This document shows, one piece after another, positions 55,606 to 64,000 of a stretch of 64,000 bases of DNA. How positions within the stretch are numbered: the stretch's first letter is position 1; the number at the start of each line of letters is the position of its first letter. The translations under genes were made by a program, and so were the position numbers. The notes below the pieces were generated by a model. It saw only the letters and a program-made list of their open reading frames with translations. It was not told the DNA's origin and did not search any database. The stretch is from Hyphomonas chukchiensis (GTDB lineage: Bacteria; Pseudomonadota; Alphaproteobacteria; Caulobacterales; Hyphomonadaceae). Location: contig NZ_AWFG01000063.1 of the NCBI RefSeq assembly GCF_000682695.1, positions 62,001 to 126,000 on the forward strand, in the 5' to 3' direction.

Positions 55606-56363
55606 GGATCGACAGCCGCAATCTGTATACCGACAGCGTTCAGAGCATCGCGAATGGCGAGCGCACTCGCAAGCGCCCCGGGCGTATCGCCATGGAGGCA
55701 AATCGTGCGGGCCGGCAGGTCAATGGTTTCGCCCGTGCGCGTGCTGACCTGACCAGCTGCCGCGATTTGCACGGCTTGGCGGATTCGCTCAGCGTCCGTT
55801 TCGAGGACCGCGCCAGTCATTGAGCGAGGAGTGAGAGCGCCAGATACTTCATAGGCGCGATCCGCAAAGCCTTCGCCCAGAAAATCGACCCCTTCTTCTG
55901 CAGCGGCGACCTCGAGACAGGAATTAGGTGGACCAATCAGGAGTGCGATACGGGACTGGATGGTGACATCGACAATTGTGCGGGCAACGCCCTCATCGTG
56001 CGCAGCCGTGTTGTAGAGGGCACCATGGGGCTTAAGATGGCTGAGACTGGTCCCGCGCTCGCGAGTGATTGCGGCCAGCGCGCGCACCTGTTGCGACAGA
56101 CTGGCAGCAAGGTCTTCGCGCGACATAATCATGGGTTTTCGACCGAAGCCCTCGCGATCAGGATAGGAGGGATGAGCACCGATCAGGACTCCGCGCGCGT
56201 CTGCGGCCTTGACCGTGGCGACCATGCTGGCCTGGTCGCCGGCATGACCGCCACTGGCGATGCTGCAACGACTGACTATATCGAGCATGGCACGATCGAG
56301 CGCCCGGCCGTTCGCGCCGGGCAGTTCGCCGATATCGGCATTCAGGCATATGGTTTTCTTCAT
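55602..56363 (-). CDS. pxpA: 5-oxoprolinase subunit A (LamB/YcsF)
   Basis: A 253-residue LamB/YcsF-family protein. LNADIGELPGANGRALDRAM opens it; ASGGHAGDQASM, LIGAHPSYPDREGFGRK, HLKPHGALYN and CLHGDTPGA are conserved family blocks. Start overlaps the Nramp-like gene as ATGA. Confidence 0.94.
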   Translation of the reverse strand: MKKTICLNADIGELPGANGRALDRAMLDIVSRCSIASGGHAGDQASMVATVKAADARGVLIGAHPSYPDREGFGRKPMIMSREDLAASLSQQVRALAAITRERGTSLSHLKPHGALYNTAAHDEGVARTIVDVTIQSRIALLIGPPNSCLEVAAAEEGVDFLGEGFADRAYEVSGALTPRSMTGAVLETDAERIRQAVQIAAAGQVSTRTGETIDLPARTICLHGDTPGALASALAIRDALNAVGIQIAAVDP

Positions 56364-57568
56364 GGCCAGACTCCCAGTGCGCGGAGAACAAGGCGCAGAC
56401 CGAGGCCAAGCGTGATCAAGATGACAAGACCGCCTAGGAAATTCGCGAACGGGCCATTCACCCTGTCGCCAAGCAATGACCGACGGTTCATTGCGACAAG
56501 CAGGAAGATTGCAACGATGGGCAGAAGGATACCATTGGCGACCTGCGCGACAAGGATGAGGCTGACAGGCTTATAGCCAGCCAGCGCCACAAGAGTCCCA
56601 ATAACAAGGATGGCAAGAGCGACAGCTTTGAACAATGGGCCGCCGCGTGGCTTGCGGGCGATCTCGCTGAGGGCATAGGCCGTGGCGAGGGGCGCTGTGA
56701 TGGACGAGGTAAGGCCAGCGGCAAACAGGCCGATGCCGATGAGATAACGCGCCGCCTCACCATAGGTCGGTGCGATCGCGCCAGCCATCGCGACCGCACT
56801 GGATATTTGCTGGCCACTGCCAAAGAGACTGGCGGCGGCAGTAGCGAGGATCAGGATAGAGATAAGGCCGCCAAGCCCTACCGATACACGGGTATCCGTC
56901 TGGACCTCGGCGAGCGCCTCGGGTGTCGCTTCTGGCCAGTGTTCGCGCGCTGAGGCCGCGTGGAGGAAGAGGTTGTAGGGCACGATCGTGGTGCCAATGA
57001 GCGCTATCGCGGTCAACAGCCCTCCTTCGGGCATGCGTGGGACCAGACCGCCGAGCATGGCGCCGAAGTCAGGCTGCACAAGGATGGCGCTGCCAGCGAA
57101 AGCAAGACTCATGATCATGACAAGTGCGACCAGGATCCGCTCAATCAGCTTGTACCGGCCAATGAGCAAGACGAGTGCCGCGATGAGGGACAGGAGAAGG
57201 ATGAGGGGCGTGCGATAATCATCGCCTTCTCCGATCAGGGCCTGAAGGCCAAGCGTTCCGCCAGCGAGATTACCCGCCTCATAGGCGGCATTACCGAGCG
57301 CGAGTGCGGCAAGCACGAGGCCCGCTGCGGCCCATTTAAGCATCGGGTTCCCTGCCCCGCCAACCAGGGCCTCTCCAAGGCCCACACGCCCCATAACACC
57401 CAGACGGGCCGCCATATCCTGCAGGATCATTGTGGCCAGCGTCGCGAAGACGAGCGCCCAAATGAGAGCGAAGCCGAAATTGGCGCCCGCCAGTGTGCAG
57501 GTCGTGACCGTTCCCGGCCCAATAAAGGCCGCAGCGACGAGTGCACCGGGGCCAATTGGTAGCTTCAT
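56360..57568 (-). CDS. Nramp-related transporter (YcsG-like)
   Basis: A 402-residue, 11-helix transporter of the Nramp fold. The metal-binding DPGN of TM1 is GPGT here (FIGPGTVTTCTLAGA) and the TM6 MPHN is VPYN (TIVPYNLFLHA), so canonical Mn/Fe ligands are missing. B. subtilis ycsG, an Nramp relative, also sits among the 5-oxoprolinase genes. A carboxylate or 5-oxoproline substrate is therefore more likely than a metal, by inference. Start and stop both overlap neighbours as ATGA. Confidence 0.85.
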   Translation of the reverse strand: MKLPIGPGALVAAAFIGPGTVTTCTLAGANFGFALIWALVFATLATMILQDMAARLGVMGRVGLGEALVGGAGNPMLKWAAAGLVLAALALGNAAYEAGNLAGGTLGLQALIGEGDDYRTPLILLLSLIAALVLLIGRYKLIERILVALVMIMSLAFAGSAILVQPDFGAMLGGLVPRMPEGGLLTAIALIGTTIVPYNLFLHAASAREHWPEATPEALAEVQTDTRVSVGLGGLISILILATAAASLFGSGQQISSAVAMAGAIAPTYGEAARYLIGIGLFAAGLTSSITAPLATAYALSEIARKPRGGPLFKAVALAILVIGTLVALAGYKPVSLILVAQVANGILLPIVAIFLLVAMNRRSLLGDRVNGPFANFLGGLVILITLGLGLRLVLRALGVWP

Positions 57569-58704
57569 TGGGCGTTTATCCCACGCCTGGTTTCCAGATA
57601 GGTCGCAAAGCTCGCGAGCCAGTGACTGCCGGAGTAGTGCTCGTCGCTAACGGCGGCGATGCCGGTCTGCTTGTGGACTTCTTCTGCGGCACGCAGCGCC
57701 GGGATGCGACCGTCACCCTCGGGCAGCGCACTTGCTATTCCGTCGAGCGCCCAAGCGCGCGATAGGTTGACGCCGTCGAGATGGACAAGCTTGCCGTCGG
57801 TCGGGTCAAGCACGACACCGGGCAGCAGCCAGTTGGCGCTGAAATCGGTCGGAATCTGCGGCAGAAAGGTCGAGAGCCATCTGGCAAAATCATCCGATGT
57901 CATGACGCGGCGCATGAGATCGGCTTCCATAAGGCATGGAGAGAGGAAGTCTTCTCCAGAGGGTTCATAGGCTAGCGGGCAGTTCTTGTCGTTTGCGTGG
58001 AATTCCAGAATCTTCTGCGTCAGCTGGGCATTGAAAGCGCCGGCATTGGACGCCTTGGCCCAATCGAGCATGAGACCGAAGGCGAATGCTGTCTGATTGT
58101 GCGTGCCAATGCGGATCGGGTAAGCAAGCTTGGTGAGCCACGTGGATGTCTCATCGGTGATAAACTCTTCCAGTGGCTCAAGCGTGGTCACCCATGTCGT
58201 CGCTTCTGGAAGATCGGACTCTCGCAGCTCCGTCATCAGCTGCAGGAACCAGGCGGTGCCATAGGGGCGCTCAAAGCTCGCGCGGTCTTCCGCTTTGAAA
58301 TAAGCGAGTTCGCCCTGGATGTTTTCAGGTGTGAAGCTCTGCCCCAGAGCGGTGACAATCGCATCCTTGTAGGGCGTCGACGGATCGGTGTTGAGGATGC
58401 GCACAAGTAACCAGTGGCCATGTACCGAGGAGTGCCAGTCGAAGCAGCCATAGAAGGCAGGGTGAAGCTGGCGCGGCGTCTGCGCGTCAGCATCGCTATT
58501 CATGACGTGGCTGATCTTGTTGGGGTATTCCTTATGGACGCACTGCAGCGCCATGCGGGCAAACCGGTCTGTCACCACGCCTTCGCGGGAGTCCGGGAGG
58601 ACAATCTCGGTTGCTGGCACGGGCGTCTCCTCTGCAGGTGGGCGCTTTGGCGCACAGGCGACAAGCAGGAGGGCAGTCAGGCCAATGAATAGGTGACGTG
58701 TCAC
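57565..58704 (-). CDS. DUF2891 family lipoprotein
   Basis: A 379-residue lipoprotein with lipobox LLLVAC. The body matches DUF2891: CVHKEYPNKISHVMN, HPAFYGCFDWHSSVHGHWLL, NQTAFAFGLMLDWAK and LMEADLMRRVM are recognisable, consistent with a helical toroid fold. GTG start at 58704 with GGAG upstream. It heads the operon and its end overlaps the Nramp-like gene by ATGA, so a periplasmic step feeding 5-oxoproline use is suggested. Enzyme activity is unknown; the fold type suggests a hydrolase or lyase. Confidence 0.85.
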   Translation of the reverse strand: MTRHLFIGLTALLLVACAPKRPPAEETPVPATEIVLPDSREGVVTDRFARMALQCVHKEYPNKISHVMNSDADAQTPRQLHPAFYGCFDWHSSVHGHWLLVRILNTDPSTPYKDAIVTALGQSFTPENIQGELAYFKAEDRASFERPYGTAWFLQLMTELRESDLPEATTWVTTLEPLEEFITDETSTWLTKLAYPIRIGTHNQTAFAFGLMLDWAKASNAGAFNAQLTQKILEFHANDKNCPLAYEPSGEDFLSPCLMEADLMRRVMTSDDFARWLSTFLPQIPTDFSANWLLPGVVLDPTDGKLVHLDGVNLSRAWALDGIASALPEGDGRIPALRAAEEVHKQTGIAAVSDEHYSGSHWLASFATYLETRRGINAQ

Positions 58705-58774
58705 GCGAGGATCTCCAGCGATTGAGGCTGGCTCCTGCGTATAAGGCGCGGTGCCCGTGGGCAAGGCCCCTGCC

Positions 58775-60196
58775 CTAGATATGAAGCGCCTTGCCGTCGG
58801 CATCGAGGACGGATTCGTGCATTGTTTCCGAAATGGTCGGATGCGCGAAAATCGTATGAGCGAGGTCAATATCGGTGAGTTCGCCCTGACGGGCGATAAC
58901 GTAGCCCTGGATCAGCTCGGTCACTTCCGCGCCTATCATGTGGGCACCGAGCAGCTCGCCGGTCTTCTTGTCGAACACGGTTTTTACCATGCCATTGGTT
59001 TCACCCATGGCGATGGCCTTGCCATTGCCAATGAAGGGGAACCGTCCGACCTTGATATCGTAGCCCTTTTCCTTCGCGGCGGCTTCCGTAAAGCCGACAC
59101 TGGCGACCTGTGGGTGGGAATAGGTGCAGCCGGGGACGTTTGAGGCATCGAACGGTTCTGGGTGGCCCTTGCCTTTGCCTGCAATCGCTTCAACGCAGAT
59201 GACGCCTTCGTGGCTGGCCTTGTGGGCTAGCCATGGCGGGCCGGTAAGGTCGCCAATGGCGTAGAGACCGGGAACCCCGGTCTTGCCGAAACCGTCGACT
59301 TTGACGTGAGTTTTCTCGACCTTCGCGCCGAGCGCCTCGAGGCCGAGATTTTCGACATTGCCGACGATGCCGACGGCGAGGATAGCACGGTCGAATTCCT
59401 TCGATTCCTTCTTGCCGTCCTTGTTGGTGATGTCGGCGGTGACCGTATTCTTGCTGGCTTTGAGGTTTTCGACCTTGGCGCCCGTGATGATGTTGAGCCC
59501 CTGCTTCTTGAAGTCCTTCTCGGCCATGGCGGAGATCTCGGCATCTTCCACGGGGAGAATGCGCGGCAGAACTTCAGCGACAGTCACCTCGCAGCCGAGT
59601 TCATTATAGAAGCTGGCAAACTCGATGCCGATGGCGCCGGAGCCGATGACGAGGAGGCGTTTGGGCATGACGTCGGGCGTCATGGCTTCGCGATAAGTCC
59701 AGATCAGCTTGCCGTCGGCGACGAGGCCAGCCTGCGGTATATCGCGCGCGCGGGCGCCAGTTGCGAGCATGACGTGCCTGGCTTCAAGCGTCGTATCCTT
59801 GCCGTCCTTGCCCTTGACGATGACCTTGGGTGCAGTTGTACCCTTCTCGAGGCGCGCGGTGCCTTCGATGACATCAATCTTGTTCTTCTTCATCAGGAAC
59901 TTCACGCCATTCGACAGCTGACCCGCAACACCGCGCGAGCGTTTGACGACGGCCTCAAGATCGACCTCGACCTTGTCGATCTTCAGACCGAAATCCTTGG
60001 CATGCTTGGCAAGGTGCATGACCTCGGCCGAACGAAGCAGTGCCTTGGTCGGGATACAGCCCCAATTGAGGCAGATGCCACCGAGGGCTTCGCGCTCAAT
60101 GATAGCCGTCTTCATGCCGAGCTGGCTGGCGCGGATCGCAGAGACATAGCCGCCGGGGCCGGAGCCGATGACAATAAGATCGTATTGGGTGCTCAT
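58775..60196 (-). CDS. lpd: Dihydrolipoamide dehydrogenase (E3)
   Basis: A 473-residue FAD enzyme that reoxidises the lipoyl groups of 2-oxoacid dehydrogenases with NAD+. GSGPGGYVSAIRASQLG (FAD), GGICLNWGCIPTKALL (redox Cys pair), GSGAIGIEFASFYNELG (NAD) and HAHPTISE-like AHTIFAHPTISETMHE (catalytic His-Glu) are all present. ATG 60196 is preferred; GTG 60202 is two codons earlier. It belongs with the pdh genes but a membrane-protein gene separates it from pdhC. Confidence 0.95.
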   Translation of the reverse strand: MSTQYDLIVIGSGPGGYVSAIRASQLGMKTAIIEREALGGICLNWGCIPTKALLRSAEVMHLAKHAKDFGLKIDKVEVDLEAVVKRSRGVAGQLSNGVKFLMKKNKIDVIEGTARLEKGTTAPKVIVKGKDGKDTTLEARHVMLATGARARDIPQAGLVADGKLIWTYREAMTPDVMPKRLLVIGSGAIGIEFASFYNELGCEVTVAEVLPRILPVEDAEISAMAEKDFKKQGLNIITGAKVENLKASKNTVTADITNKDGKKESKEFDRAILAVGIVGNVENLGLEALGAKVEKTHVKVDGFGKTGVPGLYAIGDLTGPPWLAHKASHEGVICVEAIAGKGKGHPEPFDASNVPGCTYSHPQVASVGFTEAAAKEKGYDIKVGRFPFIGNGKAIAMGETNGMVKTVFDKKTGELLGAHMIGAEVTELIQGYVIARQGELTDIDLAHTIFAHPTISETMHESVLDADGKALHI

Positions 60197-60201
60197 GTTC
60201 A

Positions 60202-60747
60202 CTAGTCCTCTTTGGATCTACTGTCAGCGCTCTCAGCTGAATCAAATACTGCAGCCACCAACAATCCGGTAAGTATCAAGGACACCATGGAAACCAATAT
60301 TACACCGCCGAGAGAGTATTCAATTTTACTTGAACTCCTACTTACCACGTCAATAACTACACCAAAGTAGAGGAGTGACGACAAAACGGCCGTGACCAGA
60401 GCGTCTAGTTGAACGTGCTCATGCTCAAATTCATCAAAGACGCCTGAAATCCATAGCACGTACACAATCAAGAAAAAGAAGCCAAAATACATCGCAACTG
60501 CCAGCGCTATACTCCACGCTGCCACAACCGCCCACAATGATGCTAGCGCGCCGGACCAGAACAGTCCCAGCAGTATTTTACGCGGCTCACGGCGAAATGC
60601 GGCTCGCTGTTCATTGTCTTGAATTTGTCGGGGGCGAGTTCCGGTACTGAGCCGGATGATAAGCGAAACCAAAGCCACGACGGCCGCTGAGAAACTAACA
60701 GGAGAGTTCGAGGCCTCTTGACCTATTGTGCTGAGAACATTCCACAT
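60202..60747 (-). CDS. Hypothetical four-helix membrane protein within the pdh operon
   Basis: A 181-residue protein with about four to five hydrophobic segments (SFSAAVVALVSLIIRL, GLFWSGALASLWAVVAAWSI, AMYFGFFFLIVYVLWISGVF, GGVILVSMVSLILTGLLVAA) and a basic loop (RPRQIQDNEQRAAFRREPRK). No family recognised. The ATG directly follows the pdhC stop and its own stop lies 5 bp before lpd. Its DNA is visibly AT-richer than the flanking pdh genes, suggesting a later insertion. Confidence 0.75.
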   Translation of the reverse strand: MWNVLSTIGQEASNSPVSFSAAVVALVSLIIRLSTGTRPRQIQDNEQRAAFRREPRKILLGLFWSGALASLWAVVAAWSIALAVAMYFGFFFLIVYVLWISGVFDEFEHEHVQLDALVTAVLSSLLYFGVVIDVVSRSSSKIEYSLGGVILVSMVSLILTGLLVAAVFDSAESADSRSKED

Positions 60748-62100
60748 TTAAAGCAGCATCGCTTCGGGCGTTTCGACGTAGCGCTTGAAGGCCTGCAGCC
60801 ATTTGGCACCTTCGGCGCCGCCGATGACACGGTGGTCGCAGGTGAGTGTGACGCTCATGACGGTGGCGACAGCGAGTTCACCCTTGGCATTGACGACCGG
60901 TCGCTTCTCACCTGCCCCAACCGACAGGATCATTCCTTCGGGCTGGTTTATGATCGAGGCGAAGTTCTTTATGCCGAACATGCCGAGATTAGAGATCGAG
61001 AATGTGCCGCCGCTGTATTCCTGTGGTTTCAGCTTTCGCTCGCGGGCGCGTCCTGCGAGGTCTTTCATCTCTTCGGATATCTCACCGAGGCCCTTGTCCT
61101 CGGCATTGAAGATAACCGGAGTGATCAGGCCACCATCGATCGCCACAGCGACCGAGACGTGGGCGTGCTTGTGATAGGCAATGCCCTTATCCGTGTACGA
61201 TGCGTTGCAATCAGGCTCATCCATCAGGGCCATGGCGGAGGCCTTGATAAGCAGGTCGTTCACCGAGACCTTGATGCCGTTGGGCGCGGCCGCGTTGATG
61301 GCCGTGCGGCTCGCAAGCAAGTGATCAAGCTCGAGGTCAATGGTCAGCGGGAAGTGCGGCACCTGCATAAAGCTGGTCGTCAGGCGCTTGGCGACGACCT
61401 TGCGGACGCCATCAAGCGGCTTCAGCTCATAGCTGTCAGGCGCGTAGACGCGGTCATCGAGGACCTGTGGCAGGATGAGACCATCAGGCGAGCCAGCCGG
61501 GCGTGAGCCAGCTTGTGCCGGTGCGGCGACGCCCGCCCCGGCACCTTCGACATCGCGCTTGATTATGCGGCCACGGGGACCGGTGCCTTTCAGGGCCTTG
61601 AGCTCGATGCCCTTCATGTCCGCGATACGGCGGGCGAGCGGGCTGGCCTTGATGCGACCGTCGGCCGTATTAGCGCTGGGGAGCGGCGTCGAAGCCAGTT
61701 TTTCAGTTTTAGGCGCCGGTTCAGACCTGGCAGGAGCTTCTGCCTTGGCTGCTTTGGGTTCAGGCTTGTCGTCCGGTTTTCTCTCGTCCTTGCCCGATTC
61801 CTCCGCCTTAGCAGGTGCCGGCGATGCCTTCGGCGCCTCCACGGAAGATGCATCCTCGCCCTCTTCGGCGAGCACGGCGATGACGGCATTGACCTTCACG
61901 CCTTCGGTACCCTCAGCGACGAGGATCCTGGCGACAGTGCCTTCATCGACAGCTTCGACTTCCATCGTCGCCTTATCGGTTTCGATTTCGGCAATGATGT
62001 CACCCGAGGAGACGGTGTCGCCTTCCTTGACGAGCCATTTGGAGAGCGTGCCTTCTTCCATTGTGGGAGAGAGCGCGGGCATGGTGATGTTGATACTCAT
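60748..62100 (-). CDS. pdhC: Pyruvate dehydrogenase E2, dihydrolipoyl acetyltransferase
   Basis: A 450-residue acetyltransferase core protein. Lipoyl domain with [14 protein letters not shown] (about residue 42), an Ala/Pro/Glu linker, peripheral subunit-binding domain ([20 protein letters not shown]) and the catalytic domain ending [20 protein letters not shown]. The last motif is normally HRxxDG; here Asp is Gly (checked in the nucleotides near 60825). Start 62100 gives [17 protein letters not shown]. Four bases separate it from pdhB. Confidence 0.93.
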   Translation of the reverse strand: MSINITMPALSPTMEEGTLSKWLVKEGDTVSSGDIIAEIETDKATMEVEAVDEGTVARILVAEGTEGVKVNAVIAVLAEEGEDASSVEAPKASPAPAKAEESGKDERKPDDKPEPKAAKAEAPARSEPAPKTEKLASTPLPSANTADGRIKASPLARRIADMKGIELKALKGTGPRGRIIKRDVEGAGAGVAAPAQAGSRPAGSPDGLILPQVLDDRVYAPDSYELKPLDGVRKVVAKRLTTSFMQVPHFPLTIDLELDHLLASRTAINAAAPNGIKVSVNDLLIKASAMALMDEPDCNASYTDKGIAYHKHAHVSVAVAIDGGLITPVIFNAEDKGLGEISEEMKDLAGRARERKLKPQEYSGGTFSISNLGMFGIKNFASIINQPEGMILSVGAGEKRPVVNAKGELAVATVMSVTLTCDHRVIGGAEGAKWLQAFKRYVETPEAMLL

Positions 62101-62104
62101 GGCG

Positions 62105-63502
62105 CTACTCCTGATCCACGTAGCATACCTTGCGGGCCGCTGCGACGATGTCAGCGACACCGGGCAAGCTCATGGCTTCGAGATTGGCAGCGTAAGGCAG
62201 CGGCACGTCTTTCTGGTGAACGCGGGCCGGCGGGGCATCGAGATAGTCGAAAGCGTCGGAAACGACAGAGGCGCAAATTTCGGCGCCGATGCCCATGAAA
62301 CGCCAGCCTTCCTCGCACGTAACGAGACGGTTGGTCTTCTTCACGCTTTCGATGACGGTGGCGGTGTCGAGTGGGCGGATGGAGCGCAAGTCGATGACCT
62401 CGGCGCTGATCCCCTGCTCAGCCAATTCGTCGGCAGCCTGCAGCGCAAAGCCGACCATGCGAGAGTAACCCACCAGCGTCACATCCGTGCCGGTGCGCTT
62501 CACAGCCGCCTTGCCGATAGGAAGGATGTGATCGTCGAGGTCCGGCACAGGGAAACTCGTGCCGTAGAGCAGCTCGTGCTCAAGGAAGACGACCGGGTTC
62601 GGATCGCGGATGGCCGCCTTGAGCAGGCCTTTTGCATCGGCCGCGTCATAAGGCGCGATCACCTTCAGGCCGGGCACATGGCCGTACCAGGAAGCGTAGT
62701 CCTGGCTATGCTGCGCGCCGACGCGGGACGCAGCACCGTTCGGACCGCGGAACACAATGGAACAACCCATCTGGCCACCCGACATGTAGAGCGTCTTGGC
62801 CGCCGAGTTGATGATCTGGTCGATGGCCTGCATGGCGAAGTTGAACGTCATGAACTCGACGATGGGCTTGAGGCCACCGAAGGCGGCGCCAACACCAAGG
62901 CCTGCAAAACCATGTTCCGTGATTGGCGTATCGACGACGCGGCGCGCGCCGAATTCCTGTAGCAGTTCACGGGTGACCTTGTAGGCGCCCTGATATTCAG
63001 CGACCTCTTCGCCCATGACGAACACTGTTTCGTCGCGGCGCATCTCTTCGGCCATCGCGTCACGAAGGGCGTCACGCACTGTGGTATCCGTGAAGCTTGT
63101 GCCTTCGGGGATGGAAGGATCGGAAAGGACAGGTGCAGCTGGTGCAGCTTCCGCATCCGCCTTTGGTTCCGGTTTTTCTTCTTTCGCGACTGGCTCAGCA
63201 TCGCTTTTGGCGGGGGCGGCAGCGCCATTGGATTTAGGCTTCACGTCGCCTGCATCTTCGCCGTCTTCAGCGAGCACCGCGATCACAGCGTTGACCTTCA
63301 CGCCTTCAGTGCCTTCAGCAACGAGGATCTTGGCGAGCACGCCTTCATCGACGGCCTCGACTTCCATCGTCGCCTTGTCGGTTTCGATTTCGGCAATGAT
63401 GTCACCGGAGGCAATCTTGTCGCCTTCCTTCTTTAGCCATTTGGAGAGTGTTCCCTCTTCCATGGTCGGCGAGAGGGCGGGCATAAGAATATCGACTGAC
63501 AT
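62105..63502 (-). CDS. pdhB: Pyruvate dehydrogenase E1 beta subunit with N-terminal lipoyl domain
   Basis: A 465-residue protein. Residues 1 to 78 form a lipoyl domain ([14 protein letters not shown]) nearly identical to that of PdhC; an acidic Ala/Pro linker follows; from about residue 135 comes the E1-beta fold ([73 protein letters not shown]). The lipoyl fusion on E1-beta is a known alphaproteobacterial trait. Adjacent to pdhA with no gap. Confidence 0.95.
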   Translation of the reverse strand: MSVDILMPALSPTMEEGTLSKWLKKEGDKIASGDIIAEIETDKATMEVEAVDEGVLAKILVAEGTEGVKVNAVIAVLAEDGEDAGDVKPKSNGAAAPAKSDAEPVAKEEKPEPKADAEAAPAAPVLSDPSIPEGTSFTDTTVRDALRDAMAEEMRRDETVFVMGEEVAEYQGAYKVTRELLQEFGARRVVDTPITEHGFAGLGVGAAFGGLKPIVEFMTFNFAMQAIDQIINSAAKTLYMSGGQMGCSIVFRGPNGAASRVGAQHSQDYASWYGHVPGLKVIAPYDAADAKGLLKAAIRDPNPVVFLEHELLYGTSFPVPDLDDHILPIGKAAVKRTGTDVTLVGYSRMVGFALQAADELAEQGISAEVIDLRSIRPLDTATVIESVKKTNRLVTCEEGWRFMGIGAEICASVVSDAFDYLDAPPARVHQKDVPLPYAANLEAMSLPGVADIVAAARKVCYVDQE

Positions 63503-64000
63503 TTACACACCCTCCACTTCGCGCAGGACATCCGTCCAGAGTTCGGAGGCATCCGGTTCCGGGCTCTCGAGTGAAAAGTCCGCAGCGTCTTTCACGATGC
63601 CCTTGATCTCCTTGTCGATATTCTTGAGCTCGTCTTCGGTTGCATGGCCCGCCTCGATAATCTGGCCCTTGAGACCCTCAATCGGATCATGATGCGTTCG
63701 GATGTCGTCGACCTCTTCCCGCTTGCGGTATTTTGCCGGGTCGGACATGGAATGGCCGCGATAGCGATAGGTTTTCATCTCAAGGATATAGGGGCCCTTG
63801 CCGGAGCGCGCGTATTTGACGGCCTTTTCGCCGGCTTCCTTTACCGCAAGCACGTCCATGCCATCGACGGCTTCGCCTTCAATCTCAAAGCTGATACCGC
63901 GCTTGTATAGCTCGACCTCGGCCGAGGCGCGCGCGACACTCGTACCCATCGCATACTGATTGTTTTCGATCACGTAGACGACCGGCAGGTCCCAAAGTGA
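63503..64000 (-). CDS. pdhA: Pyruvate dehydrogenase E1 alpha subunit (5' end beyond window)
   Basis: The C-terminal 165 residues of a thiamine-diphosphate E1-alpha. SLWDLPVVYVIENNQYAMGT, with the NNQ that ends the ThDP motif, continues to GPYILEMKTYRYRGHSMSDP, the phosphorylation-loop region, and an acidic end LWTDVLREVEGV. The frame is open to the right edge, so the start lies outside. pdhB follows directly. Confidence 0.95.
   Translation of the reverse strand, partial: SLWDLPVVYVIENNQYAMGTSVARASAEVELYKRGISFEIEGEAVDGMDVLAVKEAGEKAVKYARSGKGPYILEMKTYRYRGHSMSDPAKYRKREEVDDIRTHHDPIEGLKGQIIEAGHATEDELKNIDKEIKGIVKDAADFSLESPEPDASELWTDVLREVEGV

Overview
The window reads as a chromosome segment of an alphaproteobacterium. 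The evidence is the ccoNOQP-ccoGHIS cluster beside a FixL/FixJ pair, a pyruvate dehydrogenase E1-beta subunit carrying its own lipoyl domain, the rlpA-dacC-tmk-holB-tatD gene order, and dense ATGA-type gene overlaps. A Maricaulales/Hyphomonadaceae-like host is my best guess, but that is inference. There are two parts, and a tRNA-Ser(UGA) gene at about 37.2 kb sits at the boundary between them.

Part one (1 to about 36.9 kb) is a dense heavy-metal resistance region. It holds, from the left: a copper operon on the minus strand (DUF5676 membrane protein, CopA ATPase, DUF411 protein, APC permease, small membrane protein, YHS protein and a truncated CPH-type ATPase); a frameshifted sterol desaturase; a second copper operon (CusF-like protein, CopA-type multicopper oxidase, CopB, a His-rich DUF2231 protein, two small unknowns and an AraC regulator); csoR; and a Met-rich lipoprotein with a second DUF5676 protein. 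A gene-poor stretch follows, then a FrnE-like protein, a CadR/PbrR-like MerR regulator divergent from a cation transporter and lspA, a second multicopper oxidase broken by an in-frame stop, an SPC-type P-type ATPase, a czcCBA-type RND operon, and a divergent cusCBAF-type operon. Three 17-bp inverted repeats of form ATACCC-N5-(A/G)GGTAT stand before csoR and before both DUF5676 transcription units. They look like one CsoR regulon.

Part two (37.2 to 64 kb) is core genome. It has cell-envelope and replication genes (rlpA, dacC, tmk, holB, tatD, an MBL hydrolase), an oxygen-sensing set (a FixT-like receiver, FixJ, and FixL with its haem PAS) facing the cbb3 oxidase structural and assembly genes, and a tightly overlapping five-gene operon linking a DUF2891 lipoprotein and an Nramp-like transporter to 5-oxoprolinase PxpABC. 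It ends with the pyruvate dehydrogenase cluster (pdhA partial, pdhB, pdhC, an unrelated membrane-protein gene, lpd).

The likely logic of part one is to detect Cu(I) through CsoR and Cd/Pb/Zn-type ions through the MerR protein, pump ions from cytosol to periplasm (P-type ATPases), oxidise or bind Cu in the periplasm (multicopper oxidases, CusF, Met/His-rich proteins), and export across the outer membrane (RND systems). No integrase, transposase or CRISPR array was seen.
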